Part shown: one piece after another, positions 23,433 to 31,268 of the stretch
How positions within the stretch are numbered: the first letter of the stretch is position 1
How the letters are laid out: each line of letters opens with the position of its first letter
Assembly (NCBI GenBank): GCA_902801245.1
Contig: CADCHW010000032.1
Span: forward strand, 1 to 41,840
DNA from: an uncultured Ruminococcus sp.
GTDB lineage: Bacteria > Bacillota > Clostridia > Oscillospirales > Acutalibacteraceae
DNA: 41,840 bases
Reading direction: 5' to 3'
Made by a program: the position numbers and the translations under genes
The notes under the pieces: generated by a model
The model's database searches: none
The model's input: only the letters and a program-made list of their open reading frames with translations
Told to the model about the DNA's origin: nothing

Positions 23433-23939
23433 TTACTGTCTACAATTGCTTTGAACTCTAAGTTTCACTTCTTCAAACGAAATCGGCTTATACGCCGTTC
23501 TCTCAACCGACACACAATAATGATGACTGCTGTACGTCTTGTAAATCGGAGAATTATGCACGTGACCGAATATATTCGCATACGGCATATTTTCACAAAC
23601 ATATATCGGCTCGTGAGATAAAATCCAGAACCCCTCAAAAATTACGGGTTTATCGTAAACTTCCTTAAACCCGACCTGTCTGTAATAATCATTGCTCCGA
23701 ACATCGTGATTCCCCTTAACAAGATATTTTACACCGTTAAGCATTGACAAAAACTTTTCCTCTATGCCGTCACCGCCAAAATCCCCGACAACATACACCT
23801 CATCATTAACCGACACAACGCTGTTCCAATTTTTAACCAAATTATTGTTCATCTCGTTAATGTTTTCAAACGGGCGGTTTTCGTAAAGCATAATATTTTT
23901 ATCGTTGAAATGTAAGTCTGCCGTGAAAAATACTCCCAT
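23433..23939 (-). CDS. Calcineurin-like metallophosphoesterase
   Basis: A 168-aa phosphoesterase with the metal-binding motifs in order: DLH (8-10), VGDFGGD (about 51-57), GNHD (77-80), LSHEP (about 108) and GHVH (125-128). This short form resembles the YfcE/phage-type family that acts on phosphodiesters or phosphoprotein; the natural substrate is unknown. It starts 12 bp after the MoCF-like membrane protein gene, so it is probably cotranscribed with it. Confidence 0.88.
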   Translation of the reverse strand: MGVFFTADLHFNDKNIMLYENRPFENINEMNNNLVKNWNSVVSVNDEVYVVGDFGGDGIEEKFLSMLNGVKYLVKGNHDVRSNDYYRQVGFKEVYDKPVIFEGFWILSHEPIYVCENMPYANIFGHVHNSPIYKTYSSHHYCVSVERTAYKPISFEEVKLRVQSNCRQ

Positions 23940-23951
23940 TCAAACACTCCT

Positions 23952-24554
23952 TTACATATAATACACACTGTAAATCCAGACTGCCGCTGCCAACGCAATT
24001 ATAATTCCCAGCGTTATAAACACGGTAACAAGAATACTCGAATGTCTTTTATTTTTGAGCTTATCGAGAGAATAATCGGGTTCGGGTGCGAACACCACCG
24101 AATGAGTAATCACAGGCTCGGGCATTTCAACAGCCGTATCGGGAGTGATATTGATATTTTTCATAAGCTCGCTGCCGAACATTTTATTAATATGCTCGGG
24201 TTCATCGGGCAGAACGGCAATATATTTATCCTTGCTTCTGATAAGGAAACCGTCCTTGCCGCCGTCGGGATTGACAACCTTTTTGTTAAAAGTAACTTCC
24301 ATTTCGTTGTTATTGAAATAATCCGACAGAATAGTCATAACGTTTCTGTTCTCCGCCGCCGACAGACCGCCTATAACTATTATCAAATCTGTTTTTTCAA
24401 TCGACTGTTTAAATTTTTCGGATAAATCCTCACCCGACACGGCAGCCAAAGTAGACGTTACTTTTATATCGGGGATAGTATTAAATTTTTTATTTAAATT
24501 TCTTTGAATATATCCTGTTTTATAAGCTATGTAATATATTATACTGCACTCCAT
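23952..24554 (-). CDS. Membrane-anchored MoCF/CinA-like domain protein
   Basis: A 200-aa protein with a cytoplasmic domain of about 130 residues and one C-terminal membrane helix (173-196). The domain resembles the molybdopterin-binding (MoaB/MogA/CinA) fold: TDLIIVIGGLSAAENRN matches the GGLG..-D loop and NPDGGKDGFLIRSKDKYIAVLPDEPEHINKMF matches the nucleotide/pterin loop NP.G...G.....I.LPG.P..M of CinA. Key residues are altered (PDEP for PGVP; no Asp pair after GGL), so it is likely a binding or scaffold domain, not an enzyme. A similar domain is the N-terminus of the sortase encoded just upstream. AAGGAG precedes the ATG. Confidence 0.6.
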   Translation of the reverse strand: MECSIIYYIAYKTGYIQRNLNKKFNTIPDIKVTSTLAAVSGEDLSEKFKQSIEKTDLIIVIGGLSAAENRNVMTILSDYFNNNEMEVTFNKKVVNPDGGKDGFLIRSKDKYIAVLPDEPEHINKMFGSELMKNINITPDTAVEMPEPVITHSVVFAPEPDYSLDKLKNKRHSSILVTVFITLGIIIALAAAVWIYSVYYM

Positions 24555-24609
24555 CTTCGTACTCCTTTTTTAACACGTGAACGTCAAAGAGAATAGAGAT
24601 AAATTAGTG

Positions 24610-24638
24610 AAAAAGGACACTCCGGCTACAGAGTGTCC
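24610..24638 (-). terminator. Terminator of the sortase gene
   Basis: GGACACTC (24615-24622) and GAGTGTCC (24631-24638) form an 8-bp stem, followed on the - strand by TTTTTCAC. Confidence 0.75.
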
Positions 24639-24654
24639 CCCATTTTCATTAATA

Positions 24655-26805
24655 TTATCCCTCGGGATTTTCGGGCTGAGTGTTAGCTTCCTCGGGTTCG
24701 GAGGATTGATTTTCAAGTTCGCTCTGCTGTCTTGCGGCTTCCTCTTCCTGTCTGCGGCGTTCCTCTTCTTCCTGTCGCTGACGTTCTTCCTCTTCCTGTC
24801 TTTGACGTTCCTCTTCTTCCTGACGCTGACGCTCTTCCTCTTCCTGACGTTTGCGTTCCTCTTCTTCCTGTTTCTTACGTTCTTCCTCTTCCTGCTTCTT
24901 GCGTTCTTCCTCTTCCTGCTTCTTGCGTTCCTCTTCCTCCTGCTTCTGACGTTCTTCCTCTTCCTGTCTTTGACGTTCCTCTTCTTCCTGACGCTGACGC
25001 TCTTCCTCTTCCTGCTTCTGACGTTCCTCTTCTTCCTGCTTTCTGCGTTCCTCTTCCGCTTTCTCCTCTTCGTCTTCGGTGTCGGTTTCGGAATCGGTGT
25101 CGTCCTTTCTTATGTCTTTCTTGTCAAGCTTGTAGTCGCCGTCATACCAAGGAGTATCACCTGCTTTGCTGGCTGTGATAAAGTCGGTAAGCTCTTTTCT
25201 CTGACCGCCGTTCTTTGCATAGTAGCACTGCGGCCATACTGCATCGGGGTTAAGCTTCGCTTTTGAAACATCGACCTTGGAATCCTCGCCCTTTCTAACT
25301 CTTCTCGCAACAATTACCGTTCTGAAATTGGTGAACTCATAAGAACAAGTTGAAAGTGTAAGAAGCTGGTCGTCCTCGTTTACGGTAACACCCGTATCGA
25401 TTATCGAACGCTCCATAATATTATATACAAAATCCATAAACTCCGTATCGTTCTCAAACTCACCTCTGAGGTAATTGAAGAACTCGCCCTGAGATGTAAG
25501 TGTATTGGTTTTGAATACGGAAATAATCTTCCAGTCTGCATCAAAGTCGGGGGTATCGAACTGAATAACGGGTGTACTCTGATAGAATGAAAGATCGGAG
25601 TAACTAAGCAGCTGGTGGAATACCATACCGTTATCCATATTATGACCGTGAAGTATTACGTTTTTGGAATTAACACTGTTTTCACTTCTGTAATCAAGGA
25701 AAATCGAACCGTAGCTTGACGCATTGCCTTTATAATCACGGTGCAGATAGTACTGTGAATAAGGTCCGTCGCCGTCATGATCGAGAACGGGATAATCGAT
25801 ATATGTTGTATTGGGAATATAAATCCAGCCTACAATCTCGGGATTGATAGCCTTAAGCTGTGCGAATCTGTCAAGCGTTTCGGCAGGCTCACCGTCGGAA
25901 TCTATTTGATCGGTATCACTGTTTACTTTTACCGAATGAGCAATTTTTCTAAGCACATCAAAATCATCTTCAACCTGTGCCGGCTCAACAAAGAGCAGCT
26001 TACACAAAACGATAGCCGTAATAATGAACGTAACGGACGCTATCATAAGAACAACTTTTCTGACCACTTCAAGCGGTTTATCGCCCTTGGACGGGAAAAT
26101 ACTTGCAAAAAAGCCTTTCTTCTTTTTCACATCTTCCTTATCCTGTGCGATTGAGTAATAATCAAAGTGGTCGGAAACTTTTCCGCTCACGATATTTCCT
26201 GTAGTTATACCTCTTGCGGAGGTTGCTTTTTTAGCACCTGCAATAATCAGCTCGGCAGTTGAAACCTTAGCCAAAGATTCTTTCGGCAAAGCGAGAACCA
26301 TTTTATTGTCGTAAAGAATGAAGCAGCCCTCATAGCCCTTGCCCAAATCGCCTGTAGACCATATTTCGTTTACAACCCTGCGTTTAGCTGTTTGGGTTGA
26401 AGTTTTCTTTTTCCTGCTGTCGTCCGCTTCAAGCTCGGTAGCAAGATTTTCAAGGTCGCCCTTATCCTTGTACTCGGAAATATTTTCGTCGCCGTTATCC
26501 TCATCATAATCGGCGTTATCTGCATTTTCGGTATGTTTGGGACAAAGCTTTTTAAAAAGCTTAAGAGTATCGCAGTTTGATGTACCGTCAAGGGCATTTG
26601 CAATAATTATAAGCTGAATACCCTCGTCCACTGAATAGCTTTGACGAAGTGCTTCAAGCAGTTTTATTTTATCTGCTTCCAAATCAGTTTTGTAGAGAAT
26701 TTCAATATCAGCATCTCTGAGCTGATTAGTTACCGAATTCATCTTTTTATCAAGAGAAGCCGGTTTGAAAGATTTATCTACCACAGAATAAATTTCCGCT
26801 TTCAA
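24655..26805 (-). CDS. srtB: Class B sortase with N-terminal MoCF-like domain and octad-repeat tail
   Basis: A 716-aa membrane protein. Residues 1-235: cytoplasmic region with a degenerate MoCF/CinA-like domain (IQLIIIANAL at 63-72; a charged linker 90-145; EGCFILYDNKMVLALPKESL at 159-178). Residues 250-273: membrane helix. Residues 310-505: class B sortase, with INPEIVGWIYIPNTTYIDYPV, catalytic H388 (HGHNM), C487 (TLSTCSYEF) and R495 (FRTVIVARR). Residues 580-693: thirteen octads of the type QEEEERQR, a probable single alpha-helix. Sortases join surface proteins to the wall or to each other. A standard class B sortase has ~240 residues, so both extensions are extra. The start is TTG at 26805 with GGAGG upstream. 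No substrate with an obvious sorting motif lies in the window. Confidence 0.85.
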   Translation of the reverse strand: MKAEIYSVVDKSFKPASLDKKMNSVTNQLRDADIEILYKTDLEADKIKLLEALRQSYSVDEGIQLIIIANALDGTSNCDTLKLFKKLCPKHTENADNADYDEDNGDENISEYKDKGDLENLATELEADDSRKKKTSTQTAKRRVVNEIWSTGDLGKGYEGCFILYDNKMVLALPKESLAKVSTAELIIAGAKKATSARGITTGNIVSGKVSDHFDYYSIAQDKEDVKKKKGFFASIFPSKGDKPLEVVRKVVLMIASVTFIITAIVLCKLLFVEPAQVEDDFDVLRKIAHSVKVNSDTDQIDSDGEPAETLDRFAQLKAINPEIVGWIYIPNTTYIDYPVLDHDGDGPYSQYYLHRDYKGNASSYGSIFLDYRSENSVNSKNVILHGHNMDNGMVFHQLLSYSDLSFYQSTPVIQFDTPDFDADWKIISVFKTNTLTSQGEFFNYLRGEFENDTEFMDFVYNIMERSIIDTGVTVNEDDQLLTLSTCSYEFTNFRTVIVARRVRKGEDSKVDVSKAKLNPDAVWPQCYYAKNGGQRKELTDFITASKAGDTPWYDGDYKLDKKDIRKDDTDSETDTEDEEEKAEEERRKQEEEERQKQEEEERQRQEEEERQRQEEEERQKQEEEERKKQEEEERKKQEEEERKKQEEEERKRQEEEERQRQEEEERQRQEEEERQRQEEEERRRQEEEAARQQSELENQSSEPEEANTQPENPEG
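24727..25038. repeat. 24-bp tandem repeat array coding for E/R/Q octads
   Basis: About thirteen 24-bp units inside the sortase gene, with small differences between units (Arg/Lys/Gln swaps at positions 7-8). The regularity creates long open frames on the opposite strand, which are not genes. Such arrays change length easily by slippage; each change of 24 bp keeps the frame. Confidence 0.9.
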
Positions 26806-26821
26806 TTCACCCTAAACCTCC

Positions 26822-26837
26822 TTTTTTTTCGCACGTG
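26822..26837. repeat. Single copy of the T-run/CGCACGTG motif
   Basis: T8CGCACGTG followed by AAGATAGTTTA, the same flank as the four-unit array at 32528-32583. Located directly upstream of the sortase ribosome binding site. Confidence 0.6.
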
Positions 26838-26893
26838 AAGATAGTTTATTTTTAACTTATACTCAAAATCTAAAAGATTTAGCAAACGGAATT

Positions 26894-27007
26894 AAACCCC
26901 TCTGTCCTGCGGACATCTCCCCTATAAGGGGCGACTTTAATAAATCGAGAACCAAATAGCCTCCCCTTTTAGGGGAGGTGTCAGCCGTAAGGCTGACGGA
27001 GGGGTTT
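26894..27007. repeat. Palindromic repeat element of 114 bp
   Basis: Terminal inverted repeats AAACCCCTC and GAGGGGTTT enclose three further stem-loops: GTCCTGCGGAC, CTCCCC-TATA-AGGGG-type, and CTCCCCTTTTAGGGGAG plus GTCAGCCGTAAGGCTGAC. There is no coding capacity. The layout is that of widespread palindromic elements in gut bacteria. It lies between thiI and the sortase gene. Confidence 0.7.
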
Positions 27008-27075
27008 TAAAAAATCTCAATTTTTTAAAATATTGACGGTAAATCTTAACGCTTTCGAGTATATCCAAAAAACAA

Positions 27076-28356
27076 TTACGAATCACGCATTATCTTTGTT
27101 ATTTTAACGTTCTCAACAGCTTCGTTAATCATCTCTTCCCAATCAACCTTGGCTTCGGCTTTTCTTACCAAATCAAGCTTTGGCTTCGTTCTCGGGTGAC
27201 GAGGTGTAAACACTGTACAGCAGTCCTCATAAGGCAAACATGATGTTTCAAATGTGTTAATCTTATGCGAAATCGCAATGATGTCTTTTTTATCCATTCC
27301 GATTAGCGGACGGAAAACAGGCATATCGGCAACTTCATCGGTACAAGCCAACGCACCTATTGTCTGACTTGCCACCTGACCCAGACTTTCGCCTGTTATA
27401 AGAGCTTGACAGCCGACTTTATCGGCTATTCTCTGTGCAATGTTCATCATAAGACGACGCATAATAATAGTAAACAATTCCTCGGGACAATTCTTCTGAA
27501 TTTCCTCCTGAATCTTGGTAAACGGAACTGTATACATATCCATACTTCCTGCATAGTCGGAAACTATTTCAAGCAAATCACGAACCTTTTCTTCGGCTCT
27601 GTCGCTTGTATACGGCGGACTTGCAAAATGCACGGCAGTAAGCTCTATACCTCTTTTAGACATCATATAAGCCGCCACGGGACTGTCAATGCCGCCGCTG
27701 ATTAATATAGCCGCCTTACCTCCGCAGCCTACCGGCAAACCGCCTGCACCCTCTTCAACGCTTGCGTGAACGTATGCCGCAAAATCTCTTACTTCAACTG
27801 TCACGGTGACATCGGGATTATGCACGTCCACCGTAACATTAGGAAACGTATCGGCAAGATGACCGCCGACAATTTTTGAAATCTCGGGTGAGCCGTAAGG
27901 AAACTTTTTATCCGAACGTTTCGACTCAACTTTGAAAGAGATATTCTTACTGAAAATCGGCTTTAAATACTCAACTGCCGCCGCCTTGATATCCTCGATA
28001 TCCTTTTCGGTAACGCAGGCTCTCGAAAACGTAACAATTCCGAAAACCTTTGAAACTCTCTCCGAAACCTCGTCCATATCGACAGAATCGTCAAGGGGAG
28101 TTATTCGGATAGTGGACTGTGAGGATACAACCTCAAAACGTCCCAGCTTATGAATTTTTTTCTTAATGTTTTTAATGAGCAAATCCTCAAAGTTCTTTCT
28201 GTTAAGACCCTTTAAAGCAATCTCGCCTATTTTGGCAAGTATAATTTCTTTTCTTTTCGGAGTATCGGTCACGAGCATACTCTTGTACTCTTCGGGAGTT
28301 ACAAATGTAAACTGCGGAGTATCCGTGAATTTTCCGTTATCATATTCGTTTTTCAT
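27076..28356 (-). CDS. thiI: tRNA 4-thiouridine sulfurtransferase
   Basis: ThiI uses persulfide sulfur from a cysteine desulfurase to make 4-thiouridine at tRNA position 8, and in some species sulfur for thiamine. The protein has the ferredoxin-like and THUMP N-terminal parts (LAKIGEIALKGLNRKNFEDLL, then the THUMP region to about 175), the PP-loop ISGGIDSPVAAYMM and the ending motif TSCLPYEDCCTVFTPRHPRTKPKL. There is no C-terminal rhodanese domain, as usual in Firmicutes. The ATG at 28356 is chosen; a GTG at 28368 is possible. It is about 28 bp after nifS, its likely sulfur donor. The last codons (MRDS) lie in a GCGTGAT-type short repeat. Confidence 0.93.
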   Translation of the reverse strand: MKNEYDNGKFTDTPQFTFVTPEEYKSMLVTDTPKRKEIILAKIGEIALKGLNRKNFEDLLIKNIKKKIHKLGRFEVVSSQSTIRITPLDDSVDMDEVSERVSKVFGIVTFSRACVTEKDIEDIKAAAVEYLKPIFSKNISFKVESKRSDKKFPYGSPEISKIVGGHLADTFPNVTVDVHNPDVTVTVEVRDFAAYVHASVEEGAGGLPVGCGGKAAILISGGIDSPVAAYMMSKRGIELTAVHFASPPYTSDRAEEKVRDLLEIVSDYAGSMDMYTVPFTKIQEEIQKNCPEELFTIIMRRLMMNIAQRIADKVGCQALITGESLGQVASQTIGALACTDEVADMPVFRPLIGMDKKDIIAISHKINTFETSCLPYEDCCTVFTPRHPRTKPKLDLVRKAEAKVDWEEMINEAVENVKITKIMRDS

Positions 28357-28384
28357 AATAGTTACCACTTATAATAAATTTATT

Positions 28385-29521
28385 TTAAATTTTTGATTTA
28401 ACCAATATATTCATACCCTCTTCAATCGCTTTTACAAGCTCGTCAACCTCTTCCTCCGAAGAGTATTTTGAAAAGCTTATACGCAATGCGGAATCAATTC
28501 TTTCCGCAGGCATATTCATAGCGGAAAGAACGTGGCTCTTCTTACCCTTTGCACAGGCAGAACCGCTTGAAATATAAATATTTTTCTTCTCCAAAAAGTG
28601 GAGCATAGTTTCGCTTCTCACACCCACCGCCGAAACATTCAGAATATACGGCAATGAACTAGCCGGAGAATTAATAGTAATGCCGTCAATTTTTAAAAGC
28701 TTACCGGCGGTATAATTTCTGAGATTAAACATTCTCATATAGTTCTCTTCAATGCTGCCGATATTCTCAGCCGCTGCACCGAATCCGCAGATAATCGGTA
28801 AAGCTTCCGTGCCGGGGCGGATTTTCTTTTCCTGTTCGCCGCCGTAAATTATAGGTTTTATGTGAGTACCCTTTTTAACAAACAAAGCACCCGAACCCTT
28901 TGAACCGTGAATTTTATGAGCCGACACCGTGAGCAGGTCGCAGTCAATTTTGTACGGTTTCACAGGAATTTTACCGTAAGCCTGAACGGCATCGCAGTGA
29001 ATAAGTGCAGGGGATTTTTTCTCCTTAACAATTTTTCTTAAAGAGTTGACAGGGAATATCGCACCTGTTTCGTTATTCACAATCATCATCGATACAAGAA
29101 CTGTATTTTCATCAATCGCATTATAAAGCTGTTTTTCGGAAATTTCGCCCGTTTGTTCGGGAGTAATATACTCCACCTCAAAGCCCTCTGCTTCAAGAGC
29201 CTTACAGCTTTCATACACGGACGAATGCTCAACCGACGTTGTGACTATTTTATTGCCAAGTCTTTTCTTTGCACGAGCCGCACCGAACACAGCGAGATTA
29301 TTCGCTTCCGTGCCTCCGCTTGTAAAGAAGATTTCCCCTGCGTCAACCCCCAGCGAATCAGCAACAGCCTTTCGGGCATAATTAAGCTCGTGTTCGGCTT
29401 CCAGACCCTTTGAATGAAGAGAAGACGGGTTGCCGTAAATGTTGTTTATAACATAAATCATTTTTTCGGCAGCTTCGGGACAGATTTTTGTTGTTGCACT
29501 GTTATCGAGATATATTTCCAA
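28385..29521 (-). CDS. Cysteine desulfurase (NifS/IscS type)
   Basis: A PLP enzyme that takes sulfur from cysteine and passes it as persulfide, here most likely to ThiI encoded next. The 378-aa protein begins (M/L)EIYLDNSATTKICPEA and has TSGGTEANNLA, the PLP lysine in SAHKIHGSKGSGALFV and the catalytic Cys in SSGSACAKGKKSHV. The start is TTG at 29521, with GGAGG 8 bases upstream; a longer GTG-type frame adds 12 unlikely residues. The nifS–thiI order is a common Firmicutes pair. Confidence 0.93.
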   Translation of the reverse strand: MEIYLDNSATTKICPEAAEKMIYVINNIYGNPSSLHSKGLEAEHELNYARKAVADSLGVDAGEIFFTSGGTEANNLAVFGAARAKKRLGNKIVTTSVEHSSVYESCKALEAEGFEVEYITPEQTGEISEKQLYNAIDENTVLVSMMIVNNETGAIFPVNSLRKIVKEKKSPALIHCDAVQAYGKIPVKPYKIDCDLLTVSAHKIHGSKGSGALFVKKGTHIKPIIYGGEQEKKIRPGTEALPIICGFGAAAENIGSIEENYMRMFNLRNYTAGKLLKIDGITINSPASSLPYILNVSAVGVRSETMLHFLEKKNIYISSGSACAKGKKSHVLSAMNMPAERIDSALRISFSKYSSEEEVDELVKAIEEGMNILVKSKI

Positions 29522-29706
29522 TCGGACACCTCCAAGCGACTGTATTCTACAAACCACTATATATTATACAACAATTTTTCCGCAAAATAAAGCGTTGAAT
29601 GCAGAATTTTTTTAATTTTACAGTTTGTTTTAAATACTTGATAAAAATGCCAAATCCGTTGTGCGGTATGGCAAAACAAACCGCCGACTCAGTGTATATT
29701 TCCGCT

Positions 29707-29736
29707 TGAAATTGGAAAAAATATCAATACATTCAA
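29707..29736 (+). promoter_or_regulatory. Possible sigma-G type promoter of spoVAC
   Basis: TGAAAT (29707-29712) and CATTCAA (29730-29736) are 17 bp apart, close to the forespore sigma-G pattern. It is a weak match supported mainly by the gene it precedes. Confidence 0.35.
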
Positions 29737-29755
29737 AACTAGCGAGGTATTAAAA

Positions 29756-30193
29756 ATGGAAATATCACAAAAAGAATATGAAAAGCTCACACAGGAAAAA
29801 TCACCCGACAGCAAGCTGTTAAGGAACTGCTTCTGGGCATTTATTGTCGGGGGAATAATATGTGTTATCGGTGAAAGCTTCACACAACTGTATATGTATT
29901 TCGGGGCAGACGAAACAAACGCTCGAACATGGACATCTGTAACGCTTGTATTCATCGGTGTACTTTTAACCGCACTCAACATATACAGTAAAATTGCCAA
30001 GCACGCAGGGGCAGGCACATTAGTACCCATAACGGGATTTGCAAACTCCGTGGCAGCTCCGGCAATCGAATTCAAATCCGAAGGCTTCATACTCGGATTG
30101 GGAGCGAAGATGTTCACAATAGCGGGACCCGTTATAGTTTACGGAACACTTGCCGGAGTTATTTACGGTTTTATTTTGGCGATTATGAAATAA
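29756..30193 (+). CDS. spoVAC: Stage V sporulation protein AC
   Basis: A 145-aa membrane protein with about four hydrophobic segments, matching SpoVAC: the start with EKYEKLT-like sequence (KEYEKLTQEKSPDSKLLRNC), AFIVGGIICVIGE, and AGAGTLVPITGFANSVAAPAIEFKSEGFILGLGAKMF. In Bacillus, SpoVAC acts as a mechanosensitive channel for dipicolinic acid in spore formation and germination. GAGGT precedes the ATG. It usually stands before spoVAD and spoVAEB; here it is alone, followed by a convergent gene, so the partners must be elsewhere or absent. Confidence 0.9.
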   Translation: MEISQKEYEKLTQEKSPDSKLLRNCFWAFIVGGIICVIGESFTQLYMYFGADETNARTWTSVTLVFIGVLLTALNIYSKIAKHAGAGTLVPITGFANSVAAPAIEFKSEGFILGLGAKMFTIAGPVIVYGTLAGVIYGFILAIMK

Positions 30194-30329
30194 TGCTGTG
30201 ATTTTATTTTCTCATAAAGTTTTTCTTAAGTAATGAATTTAAAGTGAACAATGTGTAAAAAGTGATAGCTTACAGCCGAAAAAAGATTTATCCTTTAAAG
30301 TTTGGCTCAAGCCTTAAATGCTTATAACA

Positions 30330-30366
30330 AAAACTCCTCTTCGGAAACACTTTCCAAAGAGGAGCA
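30330..30366 (-). terminator. Terminator of the YTDPGTT protein gene
   Basis: A long stem (CTCCTCTT-C-GGAAA, loop CAC, TTTCC-A-AAGAGGAG; 30334-30364) followed on the - strand by TTTTTG. Confidence 0.75.
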
Positions 30367-30373
30367 AAATTCA

Positions 30374-31240
30374 TTATGCAAAATTCAATTTGTCATTAGC
30401 CTTATTAGTTGTAATTACAACAAACGCCACCGTAAGTACCGCCATAAAAACAAGCACTATTCCGAGGTACAGCATCCAGTCAACAGATGTATCTCCCTCT
30501 TCAACGTTATTTTTAATAAAGTTAAATGTCTGTGTATCGCTTTCGGTAACATTACCGTCGGAAAGAGCAAGCATAATTTTGTTCCAGTCATCTCTGGTAA
30601 GCTCGTCCGTATCCACTTCCTTGCTGTCTATTTCAATAAGACTTTCTTCGGGGGCGGTGTATGACGGAACATAGTAATAGTTATCGTCATACTTGGCTTG
30701 ATACGTATTCGCAACGTACTGATTATACTGGCTTGTATAATCCATATAATAGCTTGTTGTGTTGTAGTAGGTGTAATTGTCGTAATTATACGTCTGATAA
30801 GTGCTGTCGCTTACAACATTGGTAGTGGTATTGCTGTAATATGACGGGTCGGTATAAGTTGTTCCGGGGTCGGTGTAGGTTGATACCGTATATCCCGGGT
30901 CGGTATAAGTTGTAGTACCCGGGTCGGTGTACGTTGTCGTGCCGGGGTCGGTATACGTTGTACCGGGGTCTGTATAGGTCGTGCCGGGGTCGGTGTACGT
31001 TGTACCGGGGTCTACATAGGTCGTGCCGGGGTCGGTATATGTTGTACCGGGGTCTGCATAGGTTGTACCGGGGTCGGTGTAAGCAGTAGTACCGGGGTCT
31101 GTATAAACGCCGGCATTCCCCGTGTAATCCTCTCCGGACGGACTGTTGGCAAGCTCAACGGCATAGCCCGAAAAGCAGGCTGCCGAACCAAGAAGACACA
31201 ATGCTGAAACAACACTTAAAATTTTAAGTTTCTTTGACAT
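30374..31240 (-). CDS. Exported protein with YTDPGTT repeats and C-terminal membrane anchor
   Basis: About 288 residues. An N-terminal signal peptide (residues 5-27, cleaved after a small-residue site) is followed by twelve repeats of YTDPGTT or YTDPGTTT (about residues 46-130), a Tyr/Asn/Thr-rich stretch (130-200), a small folded helical part (EVDTDELTRDDWNKIMLALSDG) and a membrane helix near the C-terminus (about 257-280) with a short basic tail. The repeats suggest an extended cell-surface stalk, perhaps glycosylated on Thr. No LPXTG or NPQTN-like sorting signal is present. Function unknown. It follows the lipoprotein gene by 29 bp. Confidence 0.75.
   Translation of the reverse strand: MSKKLKILSVVSALCLLGSAACFSGYAVELANSPSGEDYTGNAGVYTDPGTTAYTDPGTTYADPGTTYTDPGTTYVDPGTTYTDPGTTYTDPGTTYTDPGTTTYTDPGTTTYTDPGYTVSTYTDPGTTYTDPSYYSNTTTNVVSDSTYQTYNYDNYTYYNTTSYYMDYTSQYNQYVANTYQAKYDDNYYYVPSYTAPEESLIEIDSKEVDTDELTRDDWNKIMLALSDGNVTESDTQTFNFIKNNVEEGDTSVDWMLYLGIVLVFMAVLTVAFVVITTNKANDKLNFA
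30842..31105. repeat. Tandem 21/24-bp repeats coding for YTDPGTT
   Basis: Roughly twelve units of 21 or 24 bp in the gene for the repeat protein, rich in GGGGTCGGTAT-type sequence on the + strand. The units differ at third positions and by Thr additions. Confidence 0.85.
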
Positions 31241-31268
31241 AATCAATCACCCGTTTCAAAAGATATCA

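Noticed and set aside
24727-25038. CRISPR-like array
   Set aside because: The 24-bp units are contiguous, with no spacers, and lie inside a protein-coding frame.
24577-25266. Long + strand frames rich in Leu/Phe opposite the sortase tail
   Set aside because: They are antisense products of the 24-bp octad array (GAG/CAG codons read backwards); the - strand frame has sortase motifs and a ribosome site.
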